DNA from: Flavobacteriaceae bacterium
Lineage (GTDB): Bacteria > Bacteroidota > Bacteroidia > Flavobacteriales > Flavobacteriaceae
DNA: 64,000 nucleotides
Direction: 5' to 3'
NCBI GenBank assembly: GCA_013214065.1
Contig: JABSPK010000003.1
Span: 248,001-312,000 of the forward strand
The translations under genes were made by a program, and so were the position numbers. Shown one piece after another: positions 33,938 to 43,298 of this stretch. A model generated the notes under the pieces. It was given only the letters and a program-made list of their open reading frames with translations. It did no database searches and was not told the origin of the DNA. Numbering within the stretch: the first letter of the stretch is position 1; each line of letters opens with the position of its first letter.

Positions 33938-34968
33938 AGCGGTTTTTTATACATCATCCGATCTTCAGGATCATTAGCCCGCTTTTCGGGGGCACCCTGG
34001 TATACTTGCTGCTCTTATTGATCAACAACAATATTTCACAATTGGGCGAAAGCTTTTTCGGTGAGGAATTGTACATCTGTATCGGGTTGACCTATTTGAT
34101 CCAAGAAATGATACGATGGGCCATCCTCGGCTTTAAAAAATTGAAAAAACCGAGTTCCGAATTGCTTCGGGCTTCGATTCAAGTAATGGTTACCCTTTTG
34201 GGTGTGATGGCCTTGGTATCGACCGTCATGTTCCTGTATTTCAAGTACGTCTTGCTCTATACGCCGAATTTCAGTGAGTTGCAGGTGTTGAATCTTATTT
34301 TCCTTTTTATCGGATTGGTCTATATGGTCCTGTATTTCAGCCACCAATTCCTATATCGTACCAATACCGAGAAAAAACAACAAGAATTGTCTGAACGGCA
34401 ATCGGTCGAAGAAGCCTTCCGGGTCTACCAGAAAGGCATCAACCCCGAATTGCTTTTTGAAAGCCTTGAAAGTATGTTGGCCACGATGAAAAACGATCCC
34501 GACAAGGCCGAGGAAATGACAGATCATTTTTCTTCGGTATACCGCTACATCCTATCCCAAAACCAAACGGAATTGGTTTCCCTTGCCGAAGAATTGGATG
34601 CCACACGATCTTTGGTAGCCTTATTCGACAATTTACCCCATCGCAGCTTGAAATTGGAAATCGATGTGGACGAACGATTATGGATTCCGCCCAAGACCCT
34701 ATTGGCGATCATCGAGCAGATCATCCGCAGTACGATCGCATCCTCGAAAAAGGAGCTTAAGGTATCCCTTGAAAGCAAAGAAGGGTGTATGAAGATCCGA
34801 TACCAGCCCGAAGAGCGACTTCGGTATGGATTCGATTTGGCGAAAATCTCGGATGTAGTGAAAAAGTTCGGTTTTTTTTCATCCGAACCCATTCGACTAG
34901 ATGACGAAGCAACATGGCGTACCCTAACATTACCGATATTGAATTACGATGAAAGTAGCCCTAGTTGA
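33934..34968 (+). CDS. degenerate LytS-like protein (pseudo-histidine kinase)
   Basis: A 344-residue membrane protein laid out like the kinase before it: four hydrophobic segments (about 13-140), a linker, then a His_kinase-like domain. The phosphoacceptor motif is INPELLFESLES (residues about 169-180), with Glu172 where PHFLFNSL kinases have His. The N-box (LLAIIEQIIRSTIASS) lacks the Glu-Asn-Ala-x-Lys-His pattern and no GxGLxN G-box is seen, so phosphotransfer and ATP binding are unlikely. It is translationally coupled to the active kinase (ATGA) and overlaps the regulator start by 20 bp. It may form mixed dimers with the kinase and act as a sensor or inhibitor. Confidence 0.75.
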   Translation: MKRFFIHHPIFRIISPLFGGTLVYLLLLLINNNISQLGESFFGEELYICIGLTYLIQEMIRWAILGFKKLKKPSSELLRASIQVMVTLLGVMALVSTVMFLYFKYVLLYTPNFSELQVLNLIFLFIGLVYMVLYFSHQFLYRTNTEKKQQELSERQSVEEAFRVYQKGINPELLFESLESMLATMKNDPDKAEEMTDHFSSVYRYILSQNQTELVSLAEELDATRSLVALFDNLPHRSLKLEIDVDERLWIPPKTLLAIIEQIIRSTIASSKKELKVSLESKEGCMKIRYQPEERLRYGFDLAKISDVVKKFGFFSSEPIRLDDEATWRTLTLPILNYDESSPS

Positions 34969-35704
34969 AGACGAACCCTTAGCCGCTGAAAAGTTGGTGC
35001 GCTATTTGGAAAAATACAGCACCGATATCGAGGTATTGACCGTTATGGAATCATTGCAACAGGCGGTACCTTGGATCCGTGAGCATAAAGATAAAGTCGA
35101 CCTGTTCTTTATGGACGTGCAATTGAGCGACGGTTTGAGTTTTGAGATCTTCGCGGAACTTAATTTGGACAAACCCATCATTTTCACAACGGCCTTTGAC
35201 GAATTCGCCGTTGACGCCTTTAAGGTCAACAGCATCGATTACCTTTTGAAACCGATTACGTTCACCGACCTTTCCAAGGCCTTGAAAAAGTTCGCGTCCT
35301 TGCGCAAGCACTATACCCAACCCGATATGGAGCCCCTTATCCGCTCTTTGGGAAAAACAACTTATAAAGACCGGTTTTTGGTGAAGATCGGCAACCACAT
35401 CCGTTCGGTCGGCACCCATGAGGTCATGGCTTTTCAGGCCGAAGGCAGGGATGTGTCGCTTTTCAATTCCAGTGGAAAGGAATACCTGATCGAGTATCGT
35501 TTGGAAGCCCTTGAAAAACTCTTGGACCCCAAACAGTTTTTTCGGGTGAACAGGAGTTTTATCGTAGCCCTCTCGGCCATTGCCGATGTGGTGGTGTATT
35601 CGAATAGAAGGTTGAAATTGGAGCTGCATACCAAACTGGGGGCCGACATCGTGGTCAGCCGTGAAAAAGTGGCCGAATTCAAAAAGTGGTTCGGGGGCCA
35701 ATAG
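34949..35704 (+). CDS. LytTR-family response regulator
   Basis: A 251-residue regulator. The receiver domain (about 1-120) has the acidic pair in VEDEP and the phosphorylated Asp56 in FFMDVQLSDG. NSIDYLLKPI carries the conserved Lys. The LytTR DNA-binding domain (about 145-250) includes FFRVNRSFIVALSAI and a C-terminal VVSREKVAEFKKWF. It is the output of the kinase/pseudokinase pair upstream and overlaps the latter by 20 bp. The 21-bp-spaced repeats at 31225-31259 are the obvious candidate target. Confidence 0.88.
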   Translation: MKVALVEDEPLAAEKLVRYLEKYSTDIEVLTVMESLQQAVPWIREHKDKVDLFFMDVQLSDGLSFEIFAELNLDKPIIFTTAFDEFAVDAFKVNSIDYLLKPITFTDLSKALKKFASLRKHYTQPDMEPLIRSLGKTTYKDRFLVKIGNHIRSVGTHEVMAFQAEGRDVSLFNSSGKEYLIEYRLEALEKLLDPKQFFRVNRSFIVALSAIADVVVYSNRRLKLELHTKLGADIVVSREKVAEFKKWFGGQ

Positions 35705-35755
35705 GGGAACTCCCTGAAAATCACTATCTTTTTGGTACACTTCAAGTACCGACCC

Positions 35756-37408
35756 ATGAGACCTTACATCCTTTTATTGCTCATATTCAGTGTTGCCTGC
35801 CAAAAATCGGAGACCTACGATCTCGTATTGAAAAACGGACTGGTTTATGACGGAAATGGAGGGATACCCTTCCTTGCCGATATCGGAATCAACGCCGACA
35901 CGATCGCCAAGATCGATCCAGGGCTTTCCTTAGAAGCGACCTCCACCATTGACTTGGAAGGCATGGCTACGGCCCCTGGGTTCATCAATATGCTCAGTTG
36001 GGCCAACGTGGCGCTTTTGGAAGACGGGCGGTCACAAAGCGACATCCGTCAAGGGGTTACCTTGGAGGTCATGGGGGAAGGCCGCTCCATGGGTCCATTG
36101 ACCGAGGAGATGAAAAAAGAAATGATCGAGAACCAAGGGGACATCAAATATGCCGTCGAGTGGACCTCCTTAGGCGAATACCTGGCCCATCTGGAAGCTT
36201 TAGGAATCTCGACCAATGTGGCGTCCTTTGTAGGTAACGGTACCCTAAGACGTCACGTCATCGGGTATGAAAACCGGCCTGCTACCGCCGAAGAAATCGA
36301 ACAAATGGGTGCCTTGGCCGCCTCAGCTATGAGAGAAGGTGCCGTGGGGATTTCAAGTGCCCTGTTGTACGCCCCAAGTCGATACGCCAACACGGCCGAA
36401 TTGACCGCTTTGGCAAAAGTAGTAGCCGACTATGATGGCATGTACGTCTCCCACATCCGGGATGAAGGGGATTACCTTTTGGAGAGCTTGGATGAACTCT
36501 TGCAAATTGCATCGGAGGCCGATATCAGATCCGAGGTATACCATCTCAAAGCATCGGCCAAACGCAATTGGGCCAAACTGGACAGCGCCATCGCCAAAAT
36601 CGATTCTGCCCGAACGGCCGGACTGCCGGTGACCGCTGATATGTATACCTATAACGCAAGTTCTACAGGCCTGCATGTACAACTACCCGAATGGGTGAGG
36701 GAAGGGGGTATTGCCATGATGCTGTACCGCTTGTCCGACCCGAAAACCCGTCTACGCGCGATTGCCGACCTCGAATTCCGCAATAGTCCCGAAACCATAT
36801 TGCTGGTCGGGTTTCGCAATGAAGGGCTACGCAACTATATCGGAGCCTATCTGACCGAAGTGGCCGAAGCCTGGGGGAAAAGTCCGGCAGAAACCCTGGT
36901 CGATCTCATCATTGAAGACCAAAGCAGGATACAGGTGGTCTACTTTTCCATGGACGAGGCCAACGTTTCCAAAAAGGTAGCCCTCCCGTGGGTGAGTTTT
37001 TGCTCCGATGCGGGATCGTACACCAATGAGGGGGTATTCATAAAGCAAAGTACCCATCCTAGGGCCTACGGGTCCTTCATCAGGGTACTGGGCAAATATT
37101 CACGTGATGAAGGGGTGCTTTCGCTCGAAGAAGCCGTTCGTAAACTGACTGCCCTACCTGCCGATAACTTGAAACTAAAGAAACGGGGGCGATTGGCCAT
37201 TGGCCATTACGCCGATATTGTGGTCTTCGACCCGGAAAAGGTAACCGACAAGGCCACCTTTACCGATCCGCACCAATACGCAGAAGGCATGATACATGTA
37301 TGGGTGAACGGTGAGCAGGTATTGCGCGACGGTGAACATACTGGGGCCACGCCCGGCCGGTTTGTCAAAGGACCGGGTTACCGTAAAACCACTGCCTCGA
37401 CCGAATGA
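35756..37408 (+). CDS. D-aminoacylase-like amidohydrolase lipoprotein
   Basis: A 550-residue lipoprotein (lipobox SVAC, Cys15) of the N-acyl-D-amino-acid deacylase branch of amidohydrolases. DLVLKNGLVYDGNGG and TAPGFINMLSWAN open the barrel. HIRDEG and VYHLKA carry the later metal histidines, and FCSDAG the candidate catalytic Asp. The HxH pair that normally follows GFID is absent here (NMLSW), so only part of the classical metal site is present. Many Bacteroidetes proteins share this variant as far as I recall. The ATG at 35756 is used; an in-frame TTG at 35732 lies before the signal peptide. Substrate is likely an N-acylated or D-amino-acid-containing compound. Confidence 0.72.
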   Translation: MRPYILLLLIFSVACQKSETYDLVLKNGLVYDGNGGIPFLADIGINADTIAKIDPGLSLEATSTIDLEGMATAPGFINMLSWANVALLEDGRSQSDIRQGVTLEVMGEGRSMGPLTEEMKKEMIENQGDIKYAVEWTSLGEYLAHLEALGISTNVASFVGNGTLRRHVIGYENRPATAEEIEQMGALAASAMREGAVGISSALLYAPSRYANTAELTALAKVVADYDGMYVSHIRDEGDYLLESLDELLQIASEADIRSEVYHLKASAKRNWAKLDSAIAKIDSARTAGLPVTADMYTYNASSTGLHVQLPEWVREGGIAMMLYRLSDPKTRLRAIADLEFRNSPETILLVGFRNEGLRNYIGAYLTEVAEAWGKSPAETLVDLIIEDQSRIQVVYFSMDEANVSKKVALPWVSFCSDAGSYTNEGVFIKQSTHPRAYGSFIRVLGKYSRDEGVLSLEEAVRKLTALPADNLKLKKRGRLAIGHYADIVVFDPEKVTDKATFTDPHQYAEGMIHVWVNGEQVLRDGEHTGATPGRFVKGPGYRKTTASTE

Positions 37409-37502
37409 ACCATTGACCATCATCGTGGCACCCTTCACGCATTGGTGATTTTGGCAACACTTTTGTGGTGGTACTTTTAAAACGAATTCAAAAAAGGAAC
37501 AA

Positions 37503-38060
37503 ATGAAAAAGAACGTACTGGCCCTAGTTGCCCTAGTGACCCTCGGAACGATGCTCTCTTGTGGTAGCCAAAAATCAATGCCGTCGGCAGAAGAACTGGC
37601 GGCGTTAAAACAACAAATAGACAACAAGGAACTGGATTTAAGGGCCCGTTGGGCCAATCCACTGGGTACGCGTAGCATCAATGCGATCGCTTCAGCAGGC
37701 CTGCTGCCCCCAGGTAGTTCGGCCAACCGTATCGAAATTACCGGAACAGCCAGCTTTTTGAGAATCCAAAATGACAGCGTATTCGCGAAACTGCCCTATT
37801 ATGGGGAACGACAGTTCGCCAGCACCTACAACCCCCAAGATGTAGGCATCAATTTCGAAGGGGTACCCAAGGACCTTTCCATTGATTTCAATGAGAAAAA
37901 ACAAGCCTATGATTTCCAATTCGATATCGTGAACGAGCTTGGTGAGGGTTTCAATGTGAACGGCACGGTCTATCCGAACAATGCCGCTACTTTTTATGTC
38001 AATAGCACACAGCGTTTAACCATAGGTTACTCAGGTTTCCTGAATAAAGTTAGCGAGTAG
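37503..38060 (+). CDS. DUF4251 lipoprotein
   Basis: A 185-residue lipoprotein (lipobox MLSC, Cys20) of the DUF4251 family. A coiled-coil-like stretch follows the anchor (AEELAALKQQIDNKELDLRAR), then a beta-rich domain with SFLRIQNDSVFAKLPYYGERQ and GVPKDLSIDFNEKKQAYDF, the recognisable core of the family. These proteins are exported in Bacteroidetes and have no known activity. The gene stands alone between the D-aminoacylase-like gene (94 bp upstream) and the sorbosone dehydrogenase-like gene. Confidence 0.82.
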   Translation: MKKNVLALVALVTLGTMLSCGSQKSMPSAEELAALKQQIDNKELDLRARWANPLGTRSINAIASAGLLPPGSSANRIEITGTASFLRIQNDSVFAKLPYYGERQFASTYNPQDVGINFEGVPKDLSIDFNEKKQAYDFQFDIVNELGEGFNVNGTVYPNNAATFYVNSTQRLTIGYSGFLNKVSE

Positions 38061-38120
38061 TCGATCCTGCCCAAAGGGAAATAAGCTATCTTTAACGGTG
38101 AAAGTCTAAATCCCGTAAAC

Positions 38121-39299
38121 ATGCAAATTTCCCAGACAAAAGCCTTGCAATATGCTTTGGGCCTAGTGATCATATTAGCTGGTGCCTGCAAACAAAAGAC
38201 GACTGATGAATCCCATGAAGATTCCGTTGCAGCGGTACAACCTTCACTACCCTTGGAGCGTCTAAATTTACCCGAAGGCTTTACCATAGAACTGTATGCC
38301 GATGGAATTGAAGGCGCACGCTCTATGGCCATGGGGGATGAGGGTACGCTGTTCGTCGGCACCCGAAACGAAAAAACGGTCTACGCCATCCAAGATCAAG
38401 ATGGGGATTATAAGGCAGACAAGGTCATGGTCTTGGATTCGACCCTTGAAGTTCCAAACGGTATCGCATTTCGAGACGGCGATCTGTATGTGGCCGAGGT
38501 GGGCCGTTTGTTGCGGTATGATGAGATCGAGTCGCATCTCGAAGACTTTGAGGTCATCCCCGAAATCGTTTACGACGATTACCCAACAGAGTTCCACCAT
38601 GGATGGAAGTATATTGCCTTTGGTCCCGATGATAAACTATATGTGCCCGTTGGCGCGCCTTGCAACATTTGTGATAGTACGGTCGCCGATCAACGATACG
38701 CCACCATCACCCGAATGGACCCAGATGGAAACAATCGTGAAATCTATGCCCATGGGGTACGGAATACGGTGGGTTTTACCTGGCACCCGGAAACCAAGGA
38801 AATGTGGTTTACCGATAACGGCCGTGATATGATGGGGGATGATGTACCCCCTTGTGAGTTGAACCGCATTTCAAGTGCCGGCCAGCACTTCGGGTATCCT
38901 TACTGCCATGGCGGTATGGTTGCCGATCCTGAATTCAATGACCGAGACTGTGAGGAATTCATCGCCCCCGTGCAAGCGATGGGCGCCCATGTCGCACCCT
39001 TGGCCGTAAAGTTCTATCGCGGTGACATGTTTCCTGAAAGCTATCAAAATTATGCCTTCGTGGCCGAACACGGTTCTTGGAACCGTTCGAAAAAGGTGGG
39101 TTATCGTATCGCCTTGGTCGAACTGGATGGCAATGAATCCGTGGGCTACACCACCTTCATCGATGGCTGGCTCGATGATGAAAGCCAAGATCAATTCGGC
39201 AGACCGGTCGACATCCTGTTTTTAGACGACGGATCGATGCTGATCTCCGATGACTATGGCGATGCCATCTATCGGGTACATTATACCGACCCTTCTTAA
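38121..39299 (+). CDS. sorbosone/glucose dehydrogenase-like PQQ-type propeller lipoprotein
   Basis: A 392-residue lipoprotein (LAGAC, Cys23) of the soluble glucose/L-sorbosone dehydrogenase propeller family. Family features are LNLPEGFTIELYADG, VPNGIAFRDGDLYVAEVGRLLRY, FHHGWKYIAFGPDDKLYVPVG, YAHGVRNTVGFTWHPETKE, WFTDNGRD and AEHGSWNRS. PQQ binding is typical of the family but not proven for this branch. It probably oxidises a sugar or aldose in the periplasm and feeds electrons to a carrier. A TATCTTTA -7 box lies at 38087-38094. The TTG start of the cyclase gene follows 9 bp after its stop. Confidence 0.8.
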   Translation: MQISQTKALQYALGLVIILAGACKQKTTDESHEDSVAAVQPSLPLERLNLPEGFTIELYADGIEGARSMAMGDEGTLFVGTRNEKTVYAIQDQDGDYKADKVMVLDSTLEVPNGIAFRDGDLYVAEVGRLLRYDEIESHLEDFEVIPEIVYDDYPTEFHHGWKYIAFGPDDKLYVPVGAPCNICDSTVADQRYATITRMDPDGNNREIYAHGVRNTVGFTWHPETKEMWFTDNGRDMMGDDVPPCELNRISSAGQHFGYPYCHGGMVADPEFNDRDCEEFIAPVQAMGAHVAPLAVKFYRGDMFPESYQNYAFVAEHGSWNRSKKVGYRIALVELDGNESVGYTTFIDGWLDDESQDQFGRPVDILFLDDGSMLISDDYGDAIYRVHYTDPS

Positions 39300-39308
39300 G
39301 ACCGTCTT

Positions 39309-40409
39309 TTGTCACTTTCACCCAAAACCCGCTATCAACTTGTCAGAATCCTGCCTTTCGGTATCATTTGGTTGATTACGGGGGTAGTCTTTATGTTTTC
39401 CGATAAAATGGCGATCGGAAATAACCCCATTTTGGAAGGGGCGATCGATCCAACCGGTGAAATTTTCTTTTTTGCCTGTATCGCTGTCACGGTGATGGGC
39501 CTTTTGGTCGGTTTTTTGGAAGTGGTTTTTATCAACCGACTTTTTACCCAACAGGTCCTTTGGAAAAAAATTGGATACAAATTCTTGTTATATACGCTGT
39601 TGTTCAGCATCGTAATCTCGATTGTCTATCCGATGGCCGCCGCCATTGAAATGGACCTGCCGCTTTGGAAAGCCGAAGTATGGAAGCGATATGCGGTATT
39701 TTGGGGCAGTTTGGCGTTCTGGAGCACCTGCCTCCAGTTGTTCTTCAGTCTAATGCTATCCTTGTTTTATGGTGCCATCAGTGAAAATCTCGGCCATTCG
39801 GTCTTGATCAATTTCATCACCGGCAAATACAATTCCCTCAAACAAGAGGAACGGTTCTTTATGTTCGTCGATATGACCGCATCGACCGCCATTGCCGAAA
39901 AATTAGGCCATAAACGCTACTTTCAATTGATCCAAAGGTACTATGAGGACTTATCGAATGCCATCATCAAACACAAAGGGGAAGTATACCAATACGTGGG
40001 GGATGAGATCGTGATTACCTGGCCGCTTGAGACTGGTGTGGAAGGGGCAAATTGCATCCGCTGTTTTTATGCCATGCAAGAGGACTTGGGGAAGAAGACC
40101 CCGGCCTATGAAGAGCGATTTGGTCTTGCCCCCCGTTTCAAGGCCGGACTGCATGCCGGTACGGTAAGCATCGGCGAAATCGGGGCGCTAAAAAAAGAAA
40201 TCGTTTTTACCGGAGACCCGTTAAACGTCACGGCCCGTATTCAAGGACTTTGCAAAGAGCTCCAGGAAAACTTTATCATCTCTGCTGCGGTCATTGCCCA
40301 GCTACCTGGGTATTCAAACGCCTTCCAAAGCCTTGGCACCTTTCCCATTAAGGGACGCCAAGCCCCCATGGAAGTATTTCATGCCAACAAAGAGGCCTTC
40401 TTTCCATAA
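39309..40409 (+). CDS. membrane-bound class III nucleotidyl cyclase
   Basis: A 366-residue protein with a TTG start (no ATG before residue 29, and the TTG precedes the first membrane helix). Four hydrophobic segments lie at about 11-30, 52-75, 92-112 and 130-155. A class III cyclase domain follows: Asp188 in MFVDMTAST and Asp232 in YVGDEIVITWP are the metal ligands, and FTGDPLNVTARI holds the Asn and Arg of the catalytic site. All core residues seem present, so it should make cAMP or cGMP at the inner membrane. It is followed by three secreted/membrane genes on the same strand that may be its pathway. Confidence 0.82.
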   Translation: MSLSPKTRYQLVRILPFGIIWLITGVVFMFSDKMAIGNNPILEGAIDPTGEIFFFACIAVTVMGLLVGFLEVVFINRLFTQQVLWKKIGYKFLLYTLLFSIVISIVYPMAAAIEMDLPLWKAEVWKRYAVFWGSLAFWSTCLQLFFSLMLSLFYGAISENLGHSVLINFITGKYNSLKQEERFFMFVDMTASTAIAEKLGHKRYFQLIQRYYEDLSNAIIKHKGEVYQYVGDEIVITWPLETGVEGANCIRCFYAMQEDLGKKTPAYEERFGLAPRFKAGLHAGTVSIGEIGALKKEIVFTGDPLNVTARIQGLCKELQENFIISAAVIAQLPGYSNAFQSLGTFPIKGRQAPMEVFHANKEAFFP

Positions 40410-40500
40410 AAATGGAATACGGAACATCTAAGGGAACGAATTCACCGTATAAAGGGTGTGAGGTCGTTGTAGCGACCCAACCGGACCAAGAGAACACATC

Positions 40501-42441
40501 ATGACCAGAACCAGTAATTATAGGGTATTACCGATATGCCTGACCTTTCTTTTGATTGGTGGACTGACCGGGCTATTCGGCCAGGAGCCCCTGACTTTTC
40601 AAGGGAGGTATGCGGTCGGCCAATATGAAGGCCAAGCGCGATTCGCCTATGAAGTAGCCGCGGGAGACACCCTTTTCGTCGGCCCCTTCAGCATCGAGAA
40701 ATCGAACCTTCGTGCGCTTTTGAACGAAAGGGATACGACCTTTCTTTTCAGGGGTCGGTTCGAGCGCAACATTCCTGTGGGACCTTGGACCTTCCAATTC
40801 GGCGAGTTCACTTCTAGCGATGACAGCCAAATCGAAGGCTTCCAATACCGCATCCCAGTAACGGGCACCCAAGAGCAAGCCAACGGAAGCTTGATCGGTG
40901 GCCGCCCGGATGGGCCTTGGGTCTTCCGTATCGATCGCATCGAAAATGCCGAAGTCGTAAAGACCCTATTCAAAAGCGAATTCGAATTCGCAGCCGGCAT
41001 TCCGCAGCAAAGCTTTAAGATCGAAGGCGAGGACGCCACTTTGGTCGGTCGTTTTTTACGGAACGGCCTGGCCCATGACGAATGGACACTGTACTCTGAT
41101 GATGCCTTGGGTGGTGAAGAGCTTTGGTCGTTTACGGAAGGTATCCTCACTGCGATAAAAACAAGTTCATCAGAAAGCTCCGTAGAGCTACCCCTTTTTG
41201 ATGCCGGCGCCGAAAACTTGGAGACCATTGCTTTGGATTCACGCTATATCCAAGTGCTGAAAATCATGACCGAAGGGCGTTATGCCCCATTCCAGCAAGC
41301 TTCGGGTATTTACGGGCTGTTGGCCCAAAATGACGGACATTATCAACGGATCGACCAGTTGTTGAACCAATTGGGAGATGCCGATTTCATGCCGGAACTT
41401 CGCGTAAAGGTCGCATCCTTTCCTTTGGATTCGTTAGAACGTACCGCCGTAACCCAGATCAATGCTGCCAACCGGAATTCCTTGGCCATATGCACCGAGC
41501 TCCTCAATAATTCACAATTGAACATTTTGAAACTGTCCGATGAGCGGGCCGGGGAGCTGTATGAAGTCATCTCCGGTTTCAACGATGCTTTCGTAAAGCC
41601 CATTTCGCAATTGGCAGCCTATGACCGAGAGGGGGTCTTGCCCTATGTTTCGCGAGTGGCCTTGCTCCGTGATATTTGGCCCGAAGGAAGACCTTCGGTT
41701 CGCATCGAAAAAGGGGAGGGGCGTGGCATCTATGAAGGCCCGGGATTCAATACGCTGGAAATGGATCGTGAAGGTTTGGCATACGTAGCCATGCTTTCGG
41801 CCTATGTGGATGAAAGTCTGAACGCCATCGCCTTGGAATTGGACGAACGCTTGAGTAACGACAAACGACAGCAAGAGCTGATTTCCTACGAAGAACGTAT
41901 GGTCGCCTATGTTAAAGGTCTGGAACGAAGACTGGATTCTTTGGAAAGGCAACGCACCGGACCGACGGTCACGGCCGTCGCCAAAATCACCCAAGTGGCC
42001 AATGCCGATGTCAGGAGCTATGCCGATCGACCCGTTGAAGATGGGCAACTTGAAACGGCAAAAACGCTGATTGAATGCCTCGAGCGAATGAATGTATTGG
42101 CGACCATGGTTGCCGATATTCCGGAGCGGACGATTGAAATCAAAACGACCTATACCGATCAAGTATGGAACCCCTTTATGGCGACCATCATGGACGAAGA
42201 AGTCAAGAAACGCATCATTAACGCCTACGAACGTATTTTGATACCCGACTTATTGCAACGCATCAGCAATGATCTCGATTGTAACAACGTGGCACTTTAC
42301 ATTTCCCAATTACAGGGTTTGTATAAGCGAATGGCTATGATGCGTGATGAGGACACCTCCAAACTAGAGCGAAAACTGAGAAAAACCCAAGACCCCGATG
42401 CGGTTTGGCAATTGTTCAACCTTCCAACCAACGAACAATAG
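40501..42441 (+). CDS. secreted MORN-like/coiled-coil protein of unknown function
   Basis: A 646-residue protein with an N-terminal signal (VLPICLTFLLIGGLTGLFGQ). Residues about 30-230 are beta-rich with repeated G-PW-F or GxxxDxWTLY elements (PVGPWTFQFGE, GRPDGPWVFRID, GLAHDEWTLYSDD), like variant MORN or YwqK-type repeats. The rest is predicted helical, with a coiled coil near SYEERMVAYVKGLERRLDSLERQ. I recognise no named family. Two bases separate it from the DUF2490 gene and it lies 91 bp after the cyclase. A partner role in a cell-envelope assembly is possible but unproven. Confidence 0.65.
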   Translation: MTRTSNYRVLPICLTFLLIGGLTGLFGQEPLTFQGRYAVGQYEGQARFAYEVAAGDTLFVGPFSIEKSNLRALLNERDTTFLFRGRFERNIPVGPWTFQFGEFTSSDDSQIEGFQYRIPVTGTQEQANGSLIGGRPDGPWVFRIDRIENAEVVKTLFKSEFEFAAGIPQQSFKIEGEDATLVGRFLRNGLAHDEWTLYSDDALGGEELWSFTEGILTAIKTSSSESSVELPLFDAGAENLETIALDSRYIQVLKIMTEGRYAPFQQASGIYGLLAQNDGHYQRIDQLLNQLGDADFMPELRVKVASFPLDSLERTAVTQINAANRNSLAICTELLNNSQLNILKLSDERAGELYEVISGFNDAFVKPISQLAAYDREGVLPYVSRVALLRDIWPEGRPSVRIEKGEGRGIYEGPGFNTLEMDREGLAYVAMLSAYVDESLNAIALELDERLSNDKRQQELISYEERMVAYVKGLERRLDSLERQRTGPTVTAVAKITQVANADVRSYADRPVEDGQLETAKTLIECLERMNVLATMVADIPERTIEIKTTYTDQVWNPFMATIMDEEVKKRIINAYERILIPDLLQRISNDLDCNNVALYISQLQGLYKRMAMMRDEDTSKLERKLRKTQDPDAVWQLFNLPTNEQ

Positions 42442-42442
42442 G

Positions 42443-43264
42443 ATGACACGTATCGCAAGACTTACCATAGCCTTGGTCTTTCTTTTAGGAGGATTGGCAC
42501 CAGTAATCGGTCAGGAAGGGGAGTTGCTACCGGAAGCATCGGAATTCAAAGATCCGGGTACACGTACGTGGTTCAACACCTACGGCAACATCCGGATCTC
42601 AAAACGCTTGTTTTGGGATGCCCAAACCCATTTTAGGTTCGAAGAGACCGAAAGCACCCCGTTCATCGGGCAGATCGGACAGATATACAACCGGCACGCC
42701 ATTGGCTATATCTATTCGAAAAAGTTCAATGTAAGCCTAGGGGGTGTCGTTCGGATCAATTTCAATACCGACGAATCCTCTGATGATCGCAATGTTGTTC
42801 CAGAATGGCGTATCTGGCACCAGTATCAGTTCGCCCAGCCGTTATCGAGCATGATGATCTATCACCGCATACGGATCGAGCACCGCTGGACGCAGGGTTT
42901 TGCCGAAAACAGTGAGTACATTTTCAGAAACCGTTGGCGTTATATGTTCCGGGCCAAAATCCCGCTGAACAATTACAAATTGGTGCCGGAGACCTGGTAT
43001 GTTTCCCCGGAAGCCGAGTTGATCATGCAAAGTGGCAAGGAAGTGGTCGGTAGCTTGATGGAAGACCTTCGGATCACCGGTACGATCGGATACATTGTCA
43101 ATCCGCGGTTGACCCTAGCGGCGGGCCCCATGTACAGCCAAGGACAGACCCTGGCCAATCCAGGCGTTTTCAAACAAAATTGGACCTTCCGCTTCCATGT
43201 ATACTTCTCACCTGATTTCCGAAAAGTAAAAAATAAGCTTCCCGCCATCCATTTCGACGATTAG
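42443..43264 (+). CDS. DUF2490 outer-membrane beta-barrel-like protein
   Basis: A 273-residue protein starting at the ATG at 42443, right after the stop of the previous gene; a frame extension to 42398 inside that gene is rejected. The signal ends near VIGQ. The mature part consists of alternating amphipathic strands such as WDAQTHFRFEE, IYNRHAIGYIYSKKF and YHRIRIEHRWTQGF, typical of DUF2490 proteins, which are predicted outer-membrane barrels. It is part of the cluster with the MORN-like proteins and the nucleotidyl cyclase. No transport substrate can be inferred. Confidence 0.75.
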   Translation: MTRIARLTIALVFLLGGLAPVIGQEGELLPEASEFKDPGTRTWFNTYGNIRISKRLFWDAQTHFRFEETESTPFIGQIGQIYNRHAIGYIYSKKFNVSLGGVVRINFNTDESSDDRNVVPEWRIWHQYQFAQPLSSMMIYHRIRIEHRWTQGFAENSEYIFRNRWRYMFRAKIPLNNYKLVPETWYVSPEAELIMQSGKEVVGSLMEDLRITGTIGYIVNPRLTLAAGPMYSQGQTLANPGVFKQNWTFRFHVYFSPDFRKVKNKLPAIHFDD

Positions 43265-43298
43265 CACGTATATCCCATGTCAGCAAGCACGATTCGAT

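Noticed and set aside
35051-35740. A 229-codon minus-strand open frame
   Set aside because: It is the antisense of the LytTR regulator at 34949; the motif-rich plus strand is the real gene.
41512-42162. A 216-codon minus-strand open frame
   Set aside because: It is opposite the MORN-like/coiled-coil gene and has a non-globular, repetitive composition typical of antisense translation.
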